64,000 bases of DNA from NCBI RefSeq assembly GCF_947500605.1, contig NZ_CANMSJ010000006.1:62001-126000 (forward strand), given 5' to 3'. Below are positions 9,531-19,198 of the stretch, in pieces. This DNA comes from an uncultured Lacinutrix sp. Its GTDB lineage: Bacteria > Bacteroidota > Bacteroidia > Flavobacteriales > Flavobacteriaceae. The notes beneath the pieces were generated by a model that worked only from the letters and a program-made list of their open reading frames with translations, searched no databases and was not told the DNA's origin. How positions within the stretch are numbered: the stretch's first letter is position 1; each line of letters begins with the position of its first letter. The position numbers and the translations under genes are program-made.

Positions 9531-11339
9531 ATGGCAACAGAAGAAAAAGATATATTAAGAGGAGGTCAATTCCTTGTAAAAGAAACAAATTGTGAAGACG
9601 TGTTTACTCCTGAAGATTTTTCAGAAGAACAATCAATGATGAAAGATTCTGTAATGGAATTTAATGATCGTGAGATCATTCCTCATAAAGCACGTTTTGA
9701 AGCTAAAGATTATGCATTAACTGAAGAAGTTATGCGTAAAGCTGGAGACATGGGCTTTTTAAGTGTCGCAGTACCTGAAGCTTTTGGTGGAATGGGAATG
9801 GGATTTGTTTCTACAGTATTAACTTGTGATTATATTTCTTCTGGAACTGGATCATTTAGTACCGCTTTTGGTGCTCATACAGGAATTGGTACTATGCCAA
9901 TTACTTTATATGGTACAGAGGAGCAAAAACAAAAATACGTACCAAAATTAGCATCTGGAGAGTGGTTTGGAGCTTACTGTTTAACAGAGCCTGGAGCTGG
10001 ATCTGATGCAAATTCTGGTAAAACAACTGCAGAGCTTTCTGCAGATGGAAAATCATACAAAATTAACGGTCAAAAAATGTGGATCTCAAATGCAGGTTTC
10101 TGTAGTGTGATGATCGTTTTTGCTCGTATTGAAGGTGATAAAAATATTACTGGATTTATAGTAGAATATAATGGAGACACTCCAAATGGGATTACTTTAG
10201 GTGAAGAAGAACATAAATTAGGTATTCGTGCCTCTTCTACGCGTCAAGTATTTTTTAACGACACTGTTGTTCCTGCTGAAAATATGTTAGCTGGTCGTGG
10301 TGAAGGTTTCAAAATTGCGATGAATGCACTTAACGTTGGTCGTATTAAATTAGCTGCTGCATGTTTAGATTCTCAAAGAAGAATTTTAACTACTGCTGTA
10401 AATTACGCTAAAGAGCGTAAGCAATTTAAAACACCTATTGCAGATTTTGGAGCAATTAAAGTAAAGTTAGCTGAAATGGCTGCAAGTACTTATGCTGGAG
10501 AATCTGCTACTTATAGAGCTGCTAAAAATATTGAAGACAGAATCGCAATGCGTGAAGCTGCCGGAAATACGCATCAAGAAGCAGAACTTAAAGGTGTTGA
10601 AGAATATGCAATTGAATGTTCTATCTTAAAAGTTGCTGTGTCTGAAGATGTACAAAATTGTGCAGATGAAGGTATCCAAATTTTTGGTGGAATGGGATTC
10701 TCTGAAGAAACGCCTATGGAGTCAGCTTGGAGAGATGCTAGAATTGCCCGTATATATGAAGGTACTAACGAAATTAACAGAATGTTAGCTGTTGGTATGT
10801 TAGTAAAAAAGGCAATGAAAGGTCATGTAGACTTATTAGGTCCTGCTTCTAAAGTACAAGAAGAATTAATGGGTATACCATCTTTTGACACGCCTGATTA
10901 CTCTGAGTTATTTTCAGAAGAAAAAATCATGATAGCAAAACTTAAGAAAACATTCTTAATGGTTGCTGGTGGTGCTGTTCAAAAATATGGTCCTCAATTA
11001 GAAGATCATCAACAATTATTAATTGCAGCTGCAGATATCTTAATTGAAATCTACATGGCAGAATCTGCAATTTTAAGAACAGAGAAAAATGTTAAGCGTA
11101 CTAGCGAAAAAGAGCAATCTGCTCAAATCGCAATGGCTAAATTATATTTATATCATGCTGTAGATATCGTTGAAGAAAAAGGAAAAGAAAGTATTATTTC
11201 TTTTGCTGAAGGAGACGAACAACGTATGATGTTAATGGGTCTTAAGCGTTTTACAAAATATGCTAACTATCCAGATATCGTAGATTTACGTATCGAGATT
11301 GCAGAAAAAGTAAAAGCAGAAGGAAAATACTGTTTTTAA
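9531..11339 (+). CDS. fadE: Acyl-CoA dehydrogenase (FadE, VLCAD-like)
   Basis: This FAD enzyme of 602 residues makes the trans-2-enoyl-CoA that FadN hydrates. Acyl-CoA dehydrogenase signatures are YCLTEPGAGSDANSGKT near residue 160 and GIQIFGGMGFSEETPMESAWRDARI near 385. The catalytic Glu is in RIYEGTNEINR just after. About 150 extra C-terminal residues beyond the core give the long form seen in very-long-chain enzymes and in Bacillus FadE. It is the last gene of the marR-fadN-fadA-fadE run and is followed by two terminators. The electron acceptor ETF is not encoded in this window. Confidence 0.92.
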   Translation: MATEEKDILRGGQFLVKETNCEDVFTPEDFSEEQSMMKDSVMEFNDREIIPHKARFEAKDYALTEEVMRKAGDMGFLSVAVPEAFGGMGMGFVSTVLTCDYISSGTGSFSTAFGAHTGIGTMPITLYGTEEQKQKYVPKLASGEWFGAYCLTEPGAGSDANSGKTTAELSADGKSYKINGQKMWISNAGFCSVMIVFARIEGDKNITGFIVEYNGDTPNGITLGEEEHKLGIRASSTRQVFFNDTVVPAENMLAGRGEGFKIAMNALNVGRIKLAAACLDSQRRILTTAVNYAKERKQFKTPIADFGAIKVKLAEMAASTYAGESATYRAAKNIEDRIAMREAAGNTHQEAELKGVEEYAIECSILKVAVSEDVQNCADEGIQIFGGMGFSEETPMESAWRDARIARIYEGTNEINRMLAVGMLVKKAMKGHVDLLGPASKVQEELMGIPSFDTPDYSELFSEEKIMIAKLKKTFLMVAGGAVQKYGPQLEDHQQLLIAAADILIEIYMAESAILRTEKNVKRTSEKEQSAQIAMAKLYLYHAVDIVEEKGKESIISFAEGDEQRMMLMGLKRFTKYANYPDIVDLRIEIAEKVKAEGKYCF

Positions 11340-11368
11340 TAATTAAGTTTTAGTTAAATAGTTGAAAA

Positions 11369-11399
11369 GTCGTTTCTATATTAGAAACGGCTTTTTTTT
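11369..11399 (+). terminator. Rho-independent terminator after fadE
   Basis: A 10-bp stem with one G-T pair (11369-11378 with 11382-11391) and a 3-base loop is followed by eight T. Confidence 0.85.
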
Positions 11400-11437
11400 A
11401 TTCGAAGCAAAACCTAAGATTTAAATTAATAGTTAAA

Positions 11438-11466
11438 AACCACTTCAAATTGAAGTGGTTTTTTAT
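11438..11466 (+). terminator. Second tandem terminator
   Basis: A perfect 10-bp stem AACCACTTCA / TGAAGTGGTT (11438-11447, 11451-11460) is followed by T-rich sequence. There is no gene between it and the first terminator, so the two together shield the next gene from the fad operon. Confidence 0.8.
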
Positions 11467-11498
11467 TTTTCATTAATTTAGAAGAAATTTTAATAGTA

Positions 11499-13148
11499 AT
11501 GAAAAACACTACCTACCTACTACTCTTCTTTTTCCTTTTTTCTTATATAACAATACAAGCCCAAGGCTTACTACAAGAAAAAAACAATTTCACTCACCAA
11601 GATACACTTAGAGGTAGTATTACTCCAGAGCGAGAATGGTGGGATTTAACGTATTATCATTTAGATATTAAAGTTAATCCTGAGAATAAAACAATAAAAG
11701 GTAAAAACACCATTAAGTATAAAGTATTAAAACCATATCAAGTTTTACAAATTGACTTGCAACCACCTTTACAATTAACCAAAGTAACTCAAAATGGAAA
11801 AGAATTAAATATTAAACACGATGGTAACGCCCATTTTATAACGCTTAAAGAGACTCAAAATATTGGAGAAACTAATAGTGTTATTGCTTACTACCAAGGC
11901 AAACCTAAAGAAGCAATTAGAGCTCCTTGGGATGGTGGAATCTCTTGGAAAAAGGATGCTAATGGAAATCACTTTATAGCTTCATCTTGTCAAGGACTTG
12001 GAGCAAGTGTTTGGTGGCCTAATAAAGATCATATGTACGATGAAGCAGATAGTATGGATATTAGCGTTACAATTCCTAAAGATTTAATGAATGTTTCTAA
12101 TGGAAGACTTAAAAATATTGTTGAAAATAAAGACGAAACAATAACTACTAATTGGCATGTAACAAACCCAATTAACAACTACGGTGTAAATATTAATATT
12201 GGTAACTACGTTAATTTCTCTGAAGTTTTTAAGGGTGAAAAAGGCGATTTAGACCTAAATTATTATGTTCTAAAAGATAACCTTGAAAAAGCTAAAGAAC
12301 ATTTTAAAGATGCTCCTAAAATGATGAAAGCGTTCGAACATTGGTTTGGGCCTTATCCTTTTTACGAAGACAGTTTTAAGTTGGTTGAAGTGCCCTATTT
12401 AGGAATGGAGCACCAAAGCTCTGTAACCTATGGCAACAAATACATGCAAGGTTATTTAGGTCGTGATTTATCTGGTACTGGTTGGGGATTAAAATTCGAT
12501 TTTATAATTATTCACGAAGCTGGACACGAGTGGTTTGCAAACAATATCACCAATATTGATATTGCAGATATGTGGATTCACGAAAGCTTTACAGCATATT
12601 CCGAAAGTTTATTTTTAGATTACTACTACGGTAAGCAAGCGTCTTCGGAGTATGTTATTGGTACAAGAAGAGGTATTCAAAACGATAGACCTTTAATTGG
12701 ACATTATAATGTGAACAATGAAGGTTCTGCCGACATGTATTATAAGGGTGCAAATATGCTTCACACCTTACGTCAACTAGTTAAGGATGACGAAAAGTGG
12801 AGACAAATACTACGTACTTTAAATTCTAAATTTTATCATCAAACAGTAACTACCCAACAAATTGAAGATTGTTTAGCTGAGGAATCAGGTTTAGATTTAA
12901 AAGCATTTTTTAATCAGTATTTAAGAAGTATAAAAATTCCTATTTTAGAATATAACGTTGAAGGCAAAAAACTAAACTACAAATGGACAAATACAGTTGA
13001 AGGATTTAAAATGCCAATTCAAATTGAAATTAACGGAGTGTCGCAATGGATTTCTCCTTCTTCAGAAAATCAATCTTTAAAATTAAAGTCTAAAGATTCT
13101 AAAATAAAAGTAAACAGTAATTTTTATGTTACTGCAAAAGCCCTTTAA
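11499..13148 (+). CDS. Secreted M1-family zinc aminopeptidase
   Basis: This 549-residue metallopeptidase has an N-terminal signal peptide (hydrophobic core LLLFFFLFSYITIQAQ). Its gluzincin active site is intact: HEAGHEWF near residue 340, followed 18 residues later by the third zinc ligand in WIHESFTAYSE, and the substrate-binding GMEHQSSVTYG lies upstream. The N-terminal beta domain typical of M1 enzymes is present and the C-terminal helical domain is short. It is a periplasmic or exported peptidase that trims peptides from the N terminus. A gene for an unrelated YdeI-type protein starts two bases after its stop, so the two are probably cotranscribed. Confidence 0.9.
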   Translation: MKNTTYLLLFFFLFSYITIQAQGLLQEKNNFTHQDTLRGSITPEREWWDLTYYHLDIKVNPENKTIKGKNTIKYKVLKPYQVLQIDLQPPLQLTKVTQNGKELNIKHDGNAHFITLKETQNIGETNSVIAYYQGKPKEAIRAPWDGGISWKKDANGNHFIASSCQGLGASVWWPNKDHMYDEADSMDISVTIPKDLMNVSNGRLKNIVENKDETITTNWHVTNPINNYGVNINIGNYVNFSEVFKGEKGDLDLNYYVLKDNLEKAKEHFKDAPKMMKAFEHWFGPYPFYEDSFKLVEVPYLGMEHQSSVTYGNKYMQGYLGRDLSGTGWGLKFDFIIIHEAGHEWFANNITNIDIADMWIHESFTAYSESLFLDYYYGKQASSEYVIGTRRGIQNDRPLIGHYNVNNEGSADMYYKGANMLHTLRQLVKDDEKWRQILRTLNSKFYHQTVTTQQIEDCLAEESGLDLKAFFNQYLRSIKIPILEYNVEGKKLNYKWTNTVEGFKMPIQIEINGVSQWISPSSENQSLKLKSKDSKIKVNSNFYVTAKAL

Positions 13149-13150
13149 AA

Positions 13151-13723
13151 ATGAACTTAGAAGAATACTATTTTAAATCTGACACCGAATGGCGAGAATG
13201 GCTGCACATCAATCACGATAGTAACGATGGCATCTACCTCATCTTTTACAAAGTAAACCACGAAAATGAAAGTATGCGTTGGGAAGAGGCTGTAAAAGTA
13301 GCCTTGTGTTATGGTTGGATAGATAGTACTGTAAAGAGTTTAGGCGATGGAAAACGCAGGCAATATTTTTGTAAACGTAACCCTAAAAGCGTTTGGAGTG
13401 CATTAAATAAAAGACATATTAAAGCCTTACTTGCCGAAGACTTAATGCATGAAAAAGGTTTAGAAATTATAGAAATTGGTAAAGAAAATGGAAGTTGGAC
13501 GGCTTTAGACTCTGTTGAAAAAGGCATTATTCCAGAAGCATTACAATTGGCTTTTAATAAAAACCCAAAAGCTTTCGAAAACTATAACAATTTTGCGCCT
13601 TCTTACAGAAAACATTATTTGTATTGGTTAAACCAAGCCAAACGAGAAGCTACAAAAGAAAAGAGGATTACAGAAATTATTAAGTTTTGCGAGGCTAATA
13701 TTAAGTCTAGAGATACGTGGTAG
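13151..13723 (+). CDS. YdeI/OmpD-associated family protein
   Basis: This 190-residue protein has the family's typical opening (a short residue block before WREWLHINHDSNDGIYLIFYK) and the conserved VALCYGWIDSTVKSLGDGKRRQYFCKR and PKSVWSALNKRHI stretches, ending in the basic YWLNQAKREATKEKRI segment. Members have been linked to peptide resistance or bacteriocin protection, but no biochemical activity is firmly established. No signal peptide is seen, so it is probably cytosolic. It follows the M1 peptidase by two bases. Confidence 0.8.
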   Translation: MNLEEYYFKSDTEWREWLHINHDSNDGIYLIFYKVNHENESMRWEEAVKVALCYGWIDSTVKSLGDGKRRQYFCKRNPKSVWSALNKRHIKALLAEDLMHEKGLEIIEIGKENGSWTALDSVEKGIIPEALQLAFNKNPKAFENYNNFAPSYRKHYLYWLNQAKREATKEKRITEIIKFCEANIKSRDTW

Positions 13724-13752
13724 AATATAAGTACGGTTTTGTATCCGTATTT

Positions 13753-13838
13753 TGTCATTCAGAACGCAGCGAAGAATCTCTTTAACTATATTCTTTATTC
13801 TTTTGAGATTCTTCAGTCGTTCCTCCTTTTGAATGACA
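13753..13838. repeat. REP-like inverted repeat
   Basis: The left arm (13753-13780, beginning TGTCATTCAGAACGC) is partly complementary to the right arm (13805-13838, ending GAATGACA). It is a different family from the repeats near 52-54 kb but of the same general design. There is no T run. Confidence 0.65.
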
Positions 13839-13945
13839 ATTCATGGTGATTTATCGTATTATTCATTACGATATAAAGTATCCCTTTAAATAATATCTTT
13901 ATATTTATAAGACGTTTAAGTTTTCTAAAAAAGACAGAAATGACT

Positions 13946-13953
13946 TAAATTTG
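13946..13953 (+). promoter_or_regulatory. Predicted -7 box upstream of the hydrolase-OsmC gene
   Basis: TAAATTTG is an exact TAnnTTTG match, 43 bases before the start codon. The upstream TTTG element is replaced by TTTT at about 21 bases spacing. Confidence 0.5.
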
Positions 13954-13996
13954 AAAGGCTTTCACTTTTTTTCGACTGAATAAAAAAACCATCAAA

Positions 13997-15208
13997 ATGA
14001 ATATTCAAAAAATAAATTTCACTAATGCTGAAGGTCAACAATTAGTTGGCAGATTAGAGCTTCCTATAAATCAACATCCTCATAATTTTGCCATATTCGC
14101 GCATTGTTTCACATGTAATAAAAATTTATCTGCAGTAAAAAATATTACTCGCGAACTTACATCTAATGGTTTTGGTGTATTACGTTTCGATTTTACAGGT
14201 TTAGGAGAAAGTGAAGGTGATTTTGAAAACACCAATTTCTCAGGGAATGTTGATGATTTAATTAGTGCTTCAAATTATTTAAAAGAAAATTATACTGCTC
14301 CTACTCTATTAATTGGACACTCTTTAGGTGGCGCTGCTGTTATTTTTGCAGCCTCTAATATCGATTCTGTAAAAGCTGTAGCCACAATTGGCGCACCTTC
14401 AAATCCAAAACACGTAGAGCATTTAATACAAAGTAGCGTTGAGGAAATTAAAACTAATGGCATTGCAAATGTAAATATTGGTGGTCGTCCATTCACGATT
14501 AAAAAACAATTTTTAGACGATATAGAAACGAAGTCATTACCAGACGTTGCTAAAAACTTACGCAAAGCATTGTTAGTTATGCATTCTCCTCAAGACACTA
14601 CCGTTGGTATTGCAAATGCTGAAGAAATTTACATTGCTGCTAGACATCCAAAAAGTTTTGTATCTCTTGATGGTGCCGATCATTTATTAATGAGAAAGGA
14701 AGATTCTATTTATGTTGGAAGTGTAATTGCTAGTTGGGCAAAACGCTATATTTCTGTTCCTAAAACAAATACTGTTTCTACAACGCATCAAGCTGTTGCT
14801 AGCTTAGATGCCGAAGATGGTTTCACTACACAAATGACGGTTGGAAACCACACTATGATGGCCGATGAACCTACAAGTTATGGTGGTAACGATTTTGGGC
14901 CTTCGCCTTACGAATTAGTTTCTGCCGGATTATCTGCTTGTACAGCAATGACCGTTCAAATGTATGTTAAACGAAAAGGTTGGGATTTACAAAATATAGA
15001 AGTACATACTTCGCATACTAAAGTAGCAAAGCAAGCTATTGAAAATGGTGAGCAAAAAGAAATTAAAGTAGATACCTTTAACAGAGAGATTAAATTAAAA
15101 GGAAATTTAGACGAGAAGCAAATACAACGTATTCTTCAAATTGCAGATAAATGTCCAGTACATAAAACCTTACATAGCGATATAGACGTAGTAACTAAAA
15201 TAGTTTAA
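13997..15208 (+). CDS. Alpha/beta hydrolase fused to an OsmC-type peroxidase domain
   Basis: This is a two-domain protein of 403 residues. Residues 1-250 are a serine alpha/beta hydrolase: RFDFTGLGESEGDF, nucleophile elbow IGHSLGGAA near residue 108, and a late DGADHLLMR with the catalytic His. Residues about 265-403 are an OsmC domain: FTTQMTVGNHTMMADEP, then the two redox Cys in SAGLSACTAMTVQMYVKRKGW and DKCPVHKTL. OsmC proteins reduce organic hydroperoxides with a reactive Cys pair. The combination suggests that a lipid or ester hydroperoxide is cleaved and detoxified by one chain, but the substrate is unknown. This fusion recurs in Bacteroidota and Proteobacteria. Confidence 0.9.
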   Translation: MNIQKINFTNAEGQQLVGRLELPINQHPHNFAIFAHCFTCNKNLSAVKNITRELTSNGFGVLRFDFTGLGESEGDFENTNFSGNVDDLISASNYLKENYTAPTLLIGHSLGGAAVIFAASNIDSVKAVATIGAPSNPKHVEHLIQSSVEEIKTNGIANVNIGGRPFTIKKQFLDDIETKSLPDVAKNLRKALLVMHSPQDTTVGIANAEEIYIAARHPKSFVSLDGADHLLMRKEDSIYVGSVIASWAKRYISVPKTNTVSTTHQAVASLDAEDGFTTQMTVGNHTMMADEPTSYGGNDFGPSPYELVSAGLSACTAMTVQMYVKRKGWDLQNIEVHTSHTKVAKQAIENGEQKEIKVDTFNREIKLKGNLDEKQIQRILQIADKCPVHKTLHSDIDVVTKIV

Positions 15209-15304
15209 CTCAATGTACTTTTAATGTTACGGAAAGTTAAAATTAACTAATTTTTAAGAATTCTTATTTATTAAATTCTTTAGAATAGTTGTTAATTATA
15301 ATCC

Positions 15305-15877
15305 GTGAAAAAGAAGAACAAAAACTTAGCAAAATCCACACGCTGGTATCGTAAAACACATCGCATTGTAGCGATCTCATTATTGCTGTTTATTGTTATA
15401 ATGAGTAGCACTGGTTTGCTTTTAGCATGGAAAGACCAACTTGGTTTTAAGCCGGCTACTACAAAAATTAATGAGAGTACTAAACCGTTGATTTCTTTAA
15501 GTGAAATTGAACAGAATGCTATACAATATATTGATAGTTTAAAACTTTCTACTGAAATAAATAGAATAGATTATAGGCCCAGAAAAGGAATAGCTAAAGT
15601 TAGGTTTGAAGAGCATTTTACCGAGTTACAAATTAATTGTTACACAGGTAAAATTGTTTCTAAAAAAACAAGAACTGCAGATTTTATCGAAATGATTCAC
15701 GACGGTTCTATTGTAGATTATTTATTAAATTTAAAAGCTAATCCCATTAAGTTATTCTACTCTACCGTTATTGGACTTGGGTTACTTTTTATCTCTTTTA
15801 GTGGTTTTCTGTTATGGCTAAAGCCGAAACAAATTAAAAAGAATAAACGTTTAATTTCTGAAAATGCATTGAACTAA
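15305..15877 (+). CDS. PepSY-domain inner membrane protein
   Basis: This 190-residue protein starts at GTG 15305; no earlier ATG exists in frame and the conserved RWYRKTHRIVA begins within 20 residues. Segments: transmembrane helix at about 22-42 (AISLLLFIVIMSSTGLLLAW), a periplasmic PepSY-like region of about 100 residues ending in DFIEMIHDGSIVDYL, and a second helix near 155-175 (LFYSTVIGLGLLFISFSGFLLWL). It belongs to the short relatives of PepSY-associated TM proteins, often linked to iron or redox functions. The role is not shown here, and it stands alone ahead of a bidirectional terminator. Confidence 0.75.
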   Translation: MKKKNKNLAKSTRWYRKTHRIVAISLLLFIVIMSSTGLLLAWKDQLGFKPATTKINESTKPLISLSEIEQNAIQYIDSLKLSTEINRIDYRPRKGIAKVRFEEHFTELQINCYTGKIVSKKTRTADFIEMIHDGSIVDYLLNLKANPIKLFYSTVIGLGLLFISFSGFLLWLKPKQIKKNKRLISENALN

Positions 15878-15884
15878 TAATCAT

Positions 15885-15918
15885 AAAAAAAGCAATCTCG
15901 ATTTGAGATTGCTTTTTT
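15885..15918. terminator. Bidirectional terminator between convergent genes
   Basis: The stem GCAATCTC / GAGATTGC (15892-15899, 15905-15912) is flanked by an A run on the left and a T run on the right, so it can serve both the PepSY gene (+) and the GH8 gene (-). Confidence 0.9.
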
Positions 15919-15969
15919 ATTCTAGTTTTAGTATTAACGAGATCTTTATTCTCTAATACTATTTATAAT

Positions 15970-17364
15970 TTAAGACTTAATAATCTTATAGTTTTCTCCA
16001 TCAATTCTAATAAAATAAATACCAGAATTTAACTCGCTTAAATCTAATTTTGTTTCTAAACTATTCATTCGTTTTAAAAGTAACTGCTGACCATTTATGG
16101 AATACAAAACAATAGTTCTTTTTTTAGAAGTTTTAAATGAAACATTTAAATAATCTAAAACTGGATTAGGGAAAATTTTGAATTCAGTTTGAGAAGTTTC
16201 ATTAATGCTTAGCGTATTTTCTTCCAATGCATTATACATGTTTCCAGATAATGCAAACATATATATAGCTCTTAAAGTCGCTCCAAAATAAGCAGTTGTA
16301 GCTTGATTTTTTAATTCAGTATAACCATTATTTACAAATGTTTGATTAGTTGAAGTCATAGCTGCAGAAGAGTAAGCTCCTGTAAAAGTTGGATCTTTAT
16401 ATGTTGTATTTATTGCAACACCAGCTTGAGAATAGCCTGGATAAATTTCGTTAAATCCACCTTGGGCATTCACAAAATCAATACATAATTGATTGTAAGT
16501 TGCAGCTTGCGCGTCACCAAACCAAACATAATCGGTAGCCATTCGCCACGGTGTTCTTGCAGCATCATAATAGTATGAACGTCCTTGATCGTAAGCCCAT
16601 GACACTTCGTTAGAATACGAACCATCTGCTTTAGACCAATCGGAAACTAAATTATAACTGGCATTATTTTGAGAAAGGTTTGCATTTATAATAGCATAAC
16701 TTTTATTTGCTACTGCATTCCAAAACGAAGTATCATTTGCATAAATACCAAATATTCTAAAATAACCTGGTGTTAAATAAGATGGGTTTGTAGTATTACT
16801 TCCTCCCCAAGCATCACCTGGTTTTAATACATTAGTTCCATTTTCTACTTCGTGTGTTTTAATAATATTTATTAAAGATAATGCATCACTTTCGTAATTT
16901 ATTGTTCCGGTACTTTGCCAGCGTTTATCTGCTACAATAAGGGCATAAGCAGCATCTAGTTCGGCATCTGTTGCTCCATTATTACCAATAACGGTAGTGC
17001 AGCCATCTATCTTCCAATTCATAACGCCATTTGCATTTACAAAATCTTGATAATACAACCATAAACCATCAAAAAGCTCCTTATCATTAGCATATACAGA
17101 TAATAACATACCATACGCAATACCTTCTGAAACCGATTGACTTGGAGTATCAAATTTTATACGATAACGACCATTTGTACAAGGTTCTGCAAATGTATTC
17201 CGCCAAGAAACGTAAAGATCATAAATATCATTGGTTTGAATATTTGTTGGTTGTGTTCCATATTCATAATCTAAGTTTTCAAAACTAACTGCAGATATTT
17301 GAGCATTTACAGTTATTAAAAATAAAAAGTAGGTAAAATAAGTTAAGGTGTAACATTTTTTCAT
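15970..17364 (-). CDS. Secreted glycoside hydrolase family 8 enzyme with T9SS sorting domain
   Basis: This is a 464-residue secreted glycosidase. A signal peptide (YTLTYFTYFLFLITVNAQ) is followed by the GH8 (alpha/alpha)6 domain; the general-acid Glu is in SVSEGIAYGMLLSVYAN near residue 75 and the conserved Asp block is TDAELDAAYALIVADKRW near 130. The last ~75 residues are a type A sorting domain for type IX secretion (FKIFPNPVLDYLNVSF, then LDLSELNSGIYFIRIDGE, basic end). GH8 covers endo-beta-1,4-glucanase, chitosanase, lichenase and reducing-end xylosidase; sequence alone does not settle the substrate. No SusC/SusD pair is adjacent, so this is not a typical polysaccharide utilisation locus. 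Confidence 0.9.
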   Translation of the reverse strand: MKKCYTLTYFTYFLFLITVNAQISAVSFENLDYEYGTQPTNIQTNDIYDLYVSWRNTFAEPCTNGRYRIKFDTPSQSVSEGIAYGMLLSVYANDKELFDGLWLYYQDFVNANGVMNWKIDGCTTVIGNNGATDAELDAAYALIVADKRWQSTGTINYESDALSLINIIKTHEVENGTNVLKPGDAWGGSNTTNPSYLTPGYFRIFGIYANDTSFWNAVANKSYAIINANLSQNNASYNLVSDWSKADGSYSNEVSWAYDQGRSYYYDAARTPWRMATDYVWFGDAQAATYNQLCIDFVNAQGGFNEIYPGYSQAGVAINTTYKDPTFTGAYSSAAMTSTNQTFVNNGYTELKNQATTAYFGATLRAIYMFALSGNMYNALEENTLSINETSQTEFKIFPNPVLDYLNVSFKTSKKRTIVLYSINGQQLLLKRMNSLETKLDLSELNSGIYFIRIDGENYKIIKS

Positions 17365-17480
17365 ATTTGGGGATGATTTATATTGTTCTTATTATATACG
17401 CCCAAAATGCAATAAAAGGACTTTACGAAAACCATATTTATTTAATTCTTTAAATTGAACACTTCACAACAATACAATTC

Positions 17481-17523
17481 TTAAAAAAAGAAAAAGTGTC
17501 TAAAAATTACTTTTCAGACACTT
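17481..17523 (-). terminator. Minus-strand terminator after the AAA ATPase gene
   Basis: The stem AGACACTT / AAGTGTCT (17516-17523, 17494-17501), with extra internal A/T pairing, is followed on the minus strand by a T-rich run to about 17481. Confidence 0.75.
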
Positions 17524-17528
17524 TAACT

Positions 17529-17565
<37 letters not shown>

Positions 17566-17575
17566 CAACAACTTA

Positions 17576-19042
17576 TTATAAGCCGCTTATAAAACTACCA
17601 TAAGGATCTTTAAACTGAATCCCTTCCGTAAACCTGTGTTTACTTAATTGTTTATGTTCTACTAAAGCCCAAAGCACAAATTCTTTTACAAAATAACTTT
17701 CTTGTTTAGATAATTTTGGTTGATGCTCTGCTAATAAATCGTCTAAAGGAGATACTGCATCTAATAATGCATTGTATTCTTTATCACGCAAACCATCTAA
17801 TAATTCAAATCCTTCTGATGCGTTAAAAAACCAAGAGACAATATCGTCATAAGGGCTTTCTTCATCTTGTTTCTTTAATTTTTCAACCTTTGGAAAAAAC
17901 TCAGGAAATAAACTTTTAACGGCTTCACCAATTAAGTTGTAAGCCACTTGTGCCGCACCTTCTTGTTCTCCTTCGTAAACCAATTCTACTTTACCAGTTA
18001 TAGCAGGAATAATTCCTAAAAAGTCCGATAATCTTACCGTTGTATTATCATCTCCATTTTTTAAAGCACGAAGTTCTGCTGTACTTAATAAGTTTTCGAA
18101 AGCAGTAATACTTAAACGTGCGCTTACTCCGCTTTTTTCGTCTATGTAGTCGCTTTCTCTAGCTTCAAACACAATTTGCTCAAGTAAATCTTTAGCTAAT
18201 TCTGGTACGTAAATACTTTCTTTTTGGCGACCATCAGATTTTGCTTCTTGCTGTGTAATTATTTTTGCAGTTTCAATATCTGTAGGATAATGCGTTAAGA
18301 TTTGAGATCCAATTCTATCTTTTAATGGCGTTACAATACTTCCTCTGTTTGTATAATCTTCAGGATTTGCAGTAAAAATAAATTGCATATCTAAAGGTAA
18401 TCGTAATTTAAAACCTCTAATCTGTATATCGCCTTCTTGTAAAATATTAAATAAAGTCACTTGTATTCTAGCCTGCAAATCTGGTAATTCATTAATAACA
18501 AAAATACAACGGTTTGCACGTGGAATCATTCCGTAATGTATTACTCTGTCATCTGCATAACTCAACTTTAAGTTTGCTGCTTTTATTGGATCTACATCAC
18601 CAATAATATCTGCAACAGTAACATCTGGAGTTGCTAATTTCTCTGCAAAACGCTCACTTCTGTGCATCCAAGTAATTGGTGTGTCTTCTCCTTTTTCTGC
18701 AATCAATTCCGTTGCAAAACGTGAGATTGGTTTTAAAGGATCATCATTAATCTCTGAACCTTCAACAACAGGAATATTCTCATCTAATAAATTTAGCATT
18801 AAACGCGCTAAACGTGTTTTAGCTTGACCACGTAATCCTAAAAAATTAATATTATGTCTTGATAAAATAGCACGTTCTAACTCAGGAATCACAGTGTTTT
18901 CGTAACCATGCACACCTTCAAAAACAGTTGTTTTGCTTTTTATTTTTTCAATTAAATTATCTCTTAACTCATCTTTAATAGACTTGCTTTTATATCCAGC
19001 TTTTTTTAATTCGCCTAAAGTCTTTATATTTTCTATTTTCAT
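17576..19042 (-). CDS. MoxR/ChlI-type AAA+ ATPase
   Basis: This 488-residue cytosolic ATPase resembles magnesium-chelatase subunit I and MoxR. The nucleotide site is GLRGQAKTRLARLML near residue 77; Walker B lies in NRCIFVINELPDLQARIQ near 190, followed by FIFTANPEDYTNRGSIVTPLKDRIGSQILTHYP, with sensor and arginine-finger positions. Such ATPases act with a von Willebrand A partner to remodel or insert a cofactor into a client protein. The next gene on the same strand (upstream, 19199-20326) is that partner. Real magnesium chelatase is unlikely because no H subunit or tetrapyrrole genes are near. The client is unknown. Confidence 0.85.
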   Translation of the reverse strand: MKIENIKTLGELKKAGYKSKSIKDELRDNLIEKIKSKTTVFEGVHGYENTVIPELERAILSRHNINFLGLRGQAKTRLARLMLNLLDENIPVVEGSEINDDPLKPISRFATELIAEKGEDTPITWMHRSERFAEKLATPDVTVADIIGDVDPIKAANLKLSYADDRVIHYGMIPRANRCIFVINELPDLQARIQVTLFNILQEGDIQIRGFKLRLPLDMQFIFTANPEDYTNRGSIVTPLKDRIGSQILTHYPTDIETAKIITQQEAKSDGRQKESIYVPELAKDLLEQIVFEARESDYIDEKSGVSARLSITAFENLLSTAELRALKNGDDNTTVRLSDFLGIIPAITGKVELVYEGEQEGAAQVAYNLIGEAVKSLFPEFFPKVEKLKKQDEESPYDDIVSWFFNASEGFELLDGLRDKEYNALLDAVSPLDDLLAEHQPKLSKQESYFVKEFVLWALVEHKQLSKHRFTEGIQFKDPYGSFISGL

Positions 19043-19198
19043 ATCTAATTTTTAGAAAAGAGATAATAGACAAAAGAAAATAGACTTAACATTACGTCTT
19101 CTCTACTCTCTTTTTTCTATCCTCTTTATTCTTTTATTTTTTTTATTAATTGGAGTGAGAAATTTTTCACTTTTCACTCTTAACTCTTAACTAAAACA

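Noticed and set aside
13724-13996. Possible transposon remnant around the inverted repeat
   Set aside because: Only a single REP-like hairpin is present; no target duplication or coding remnant is seen.
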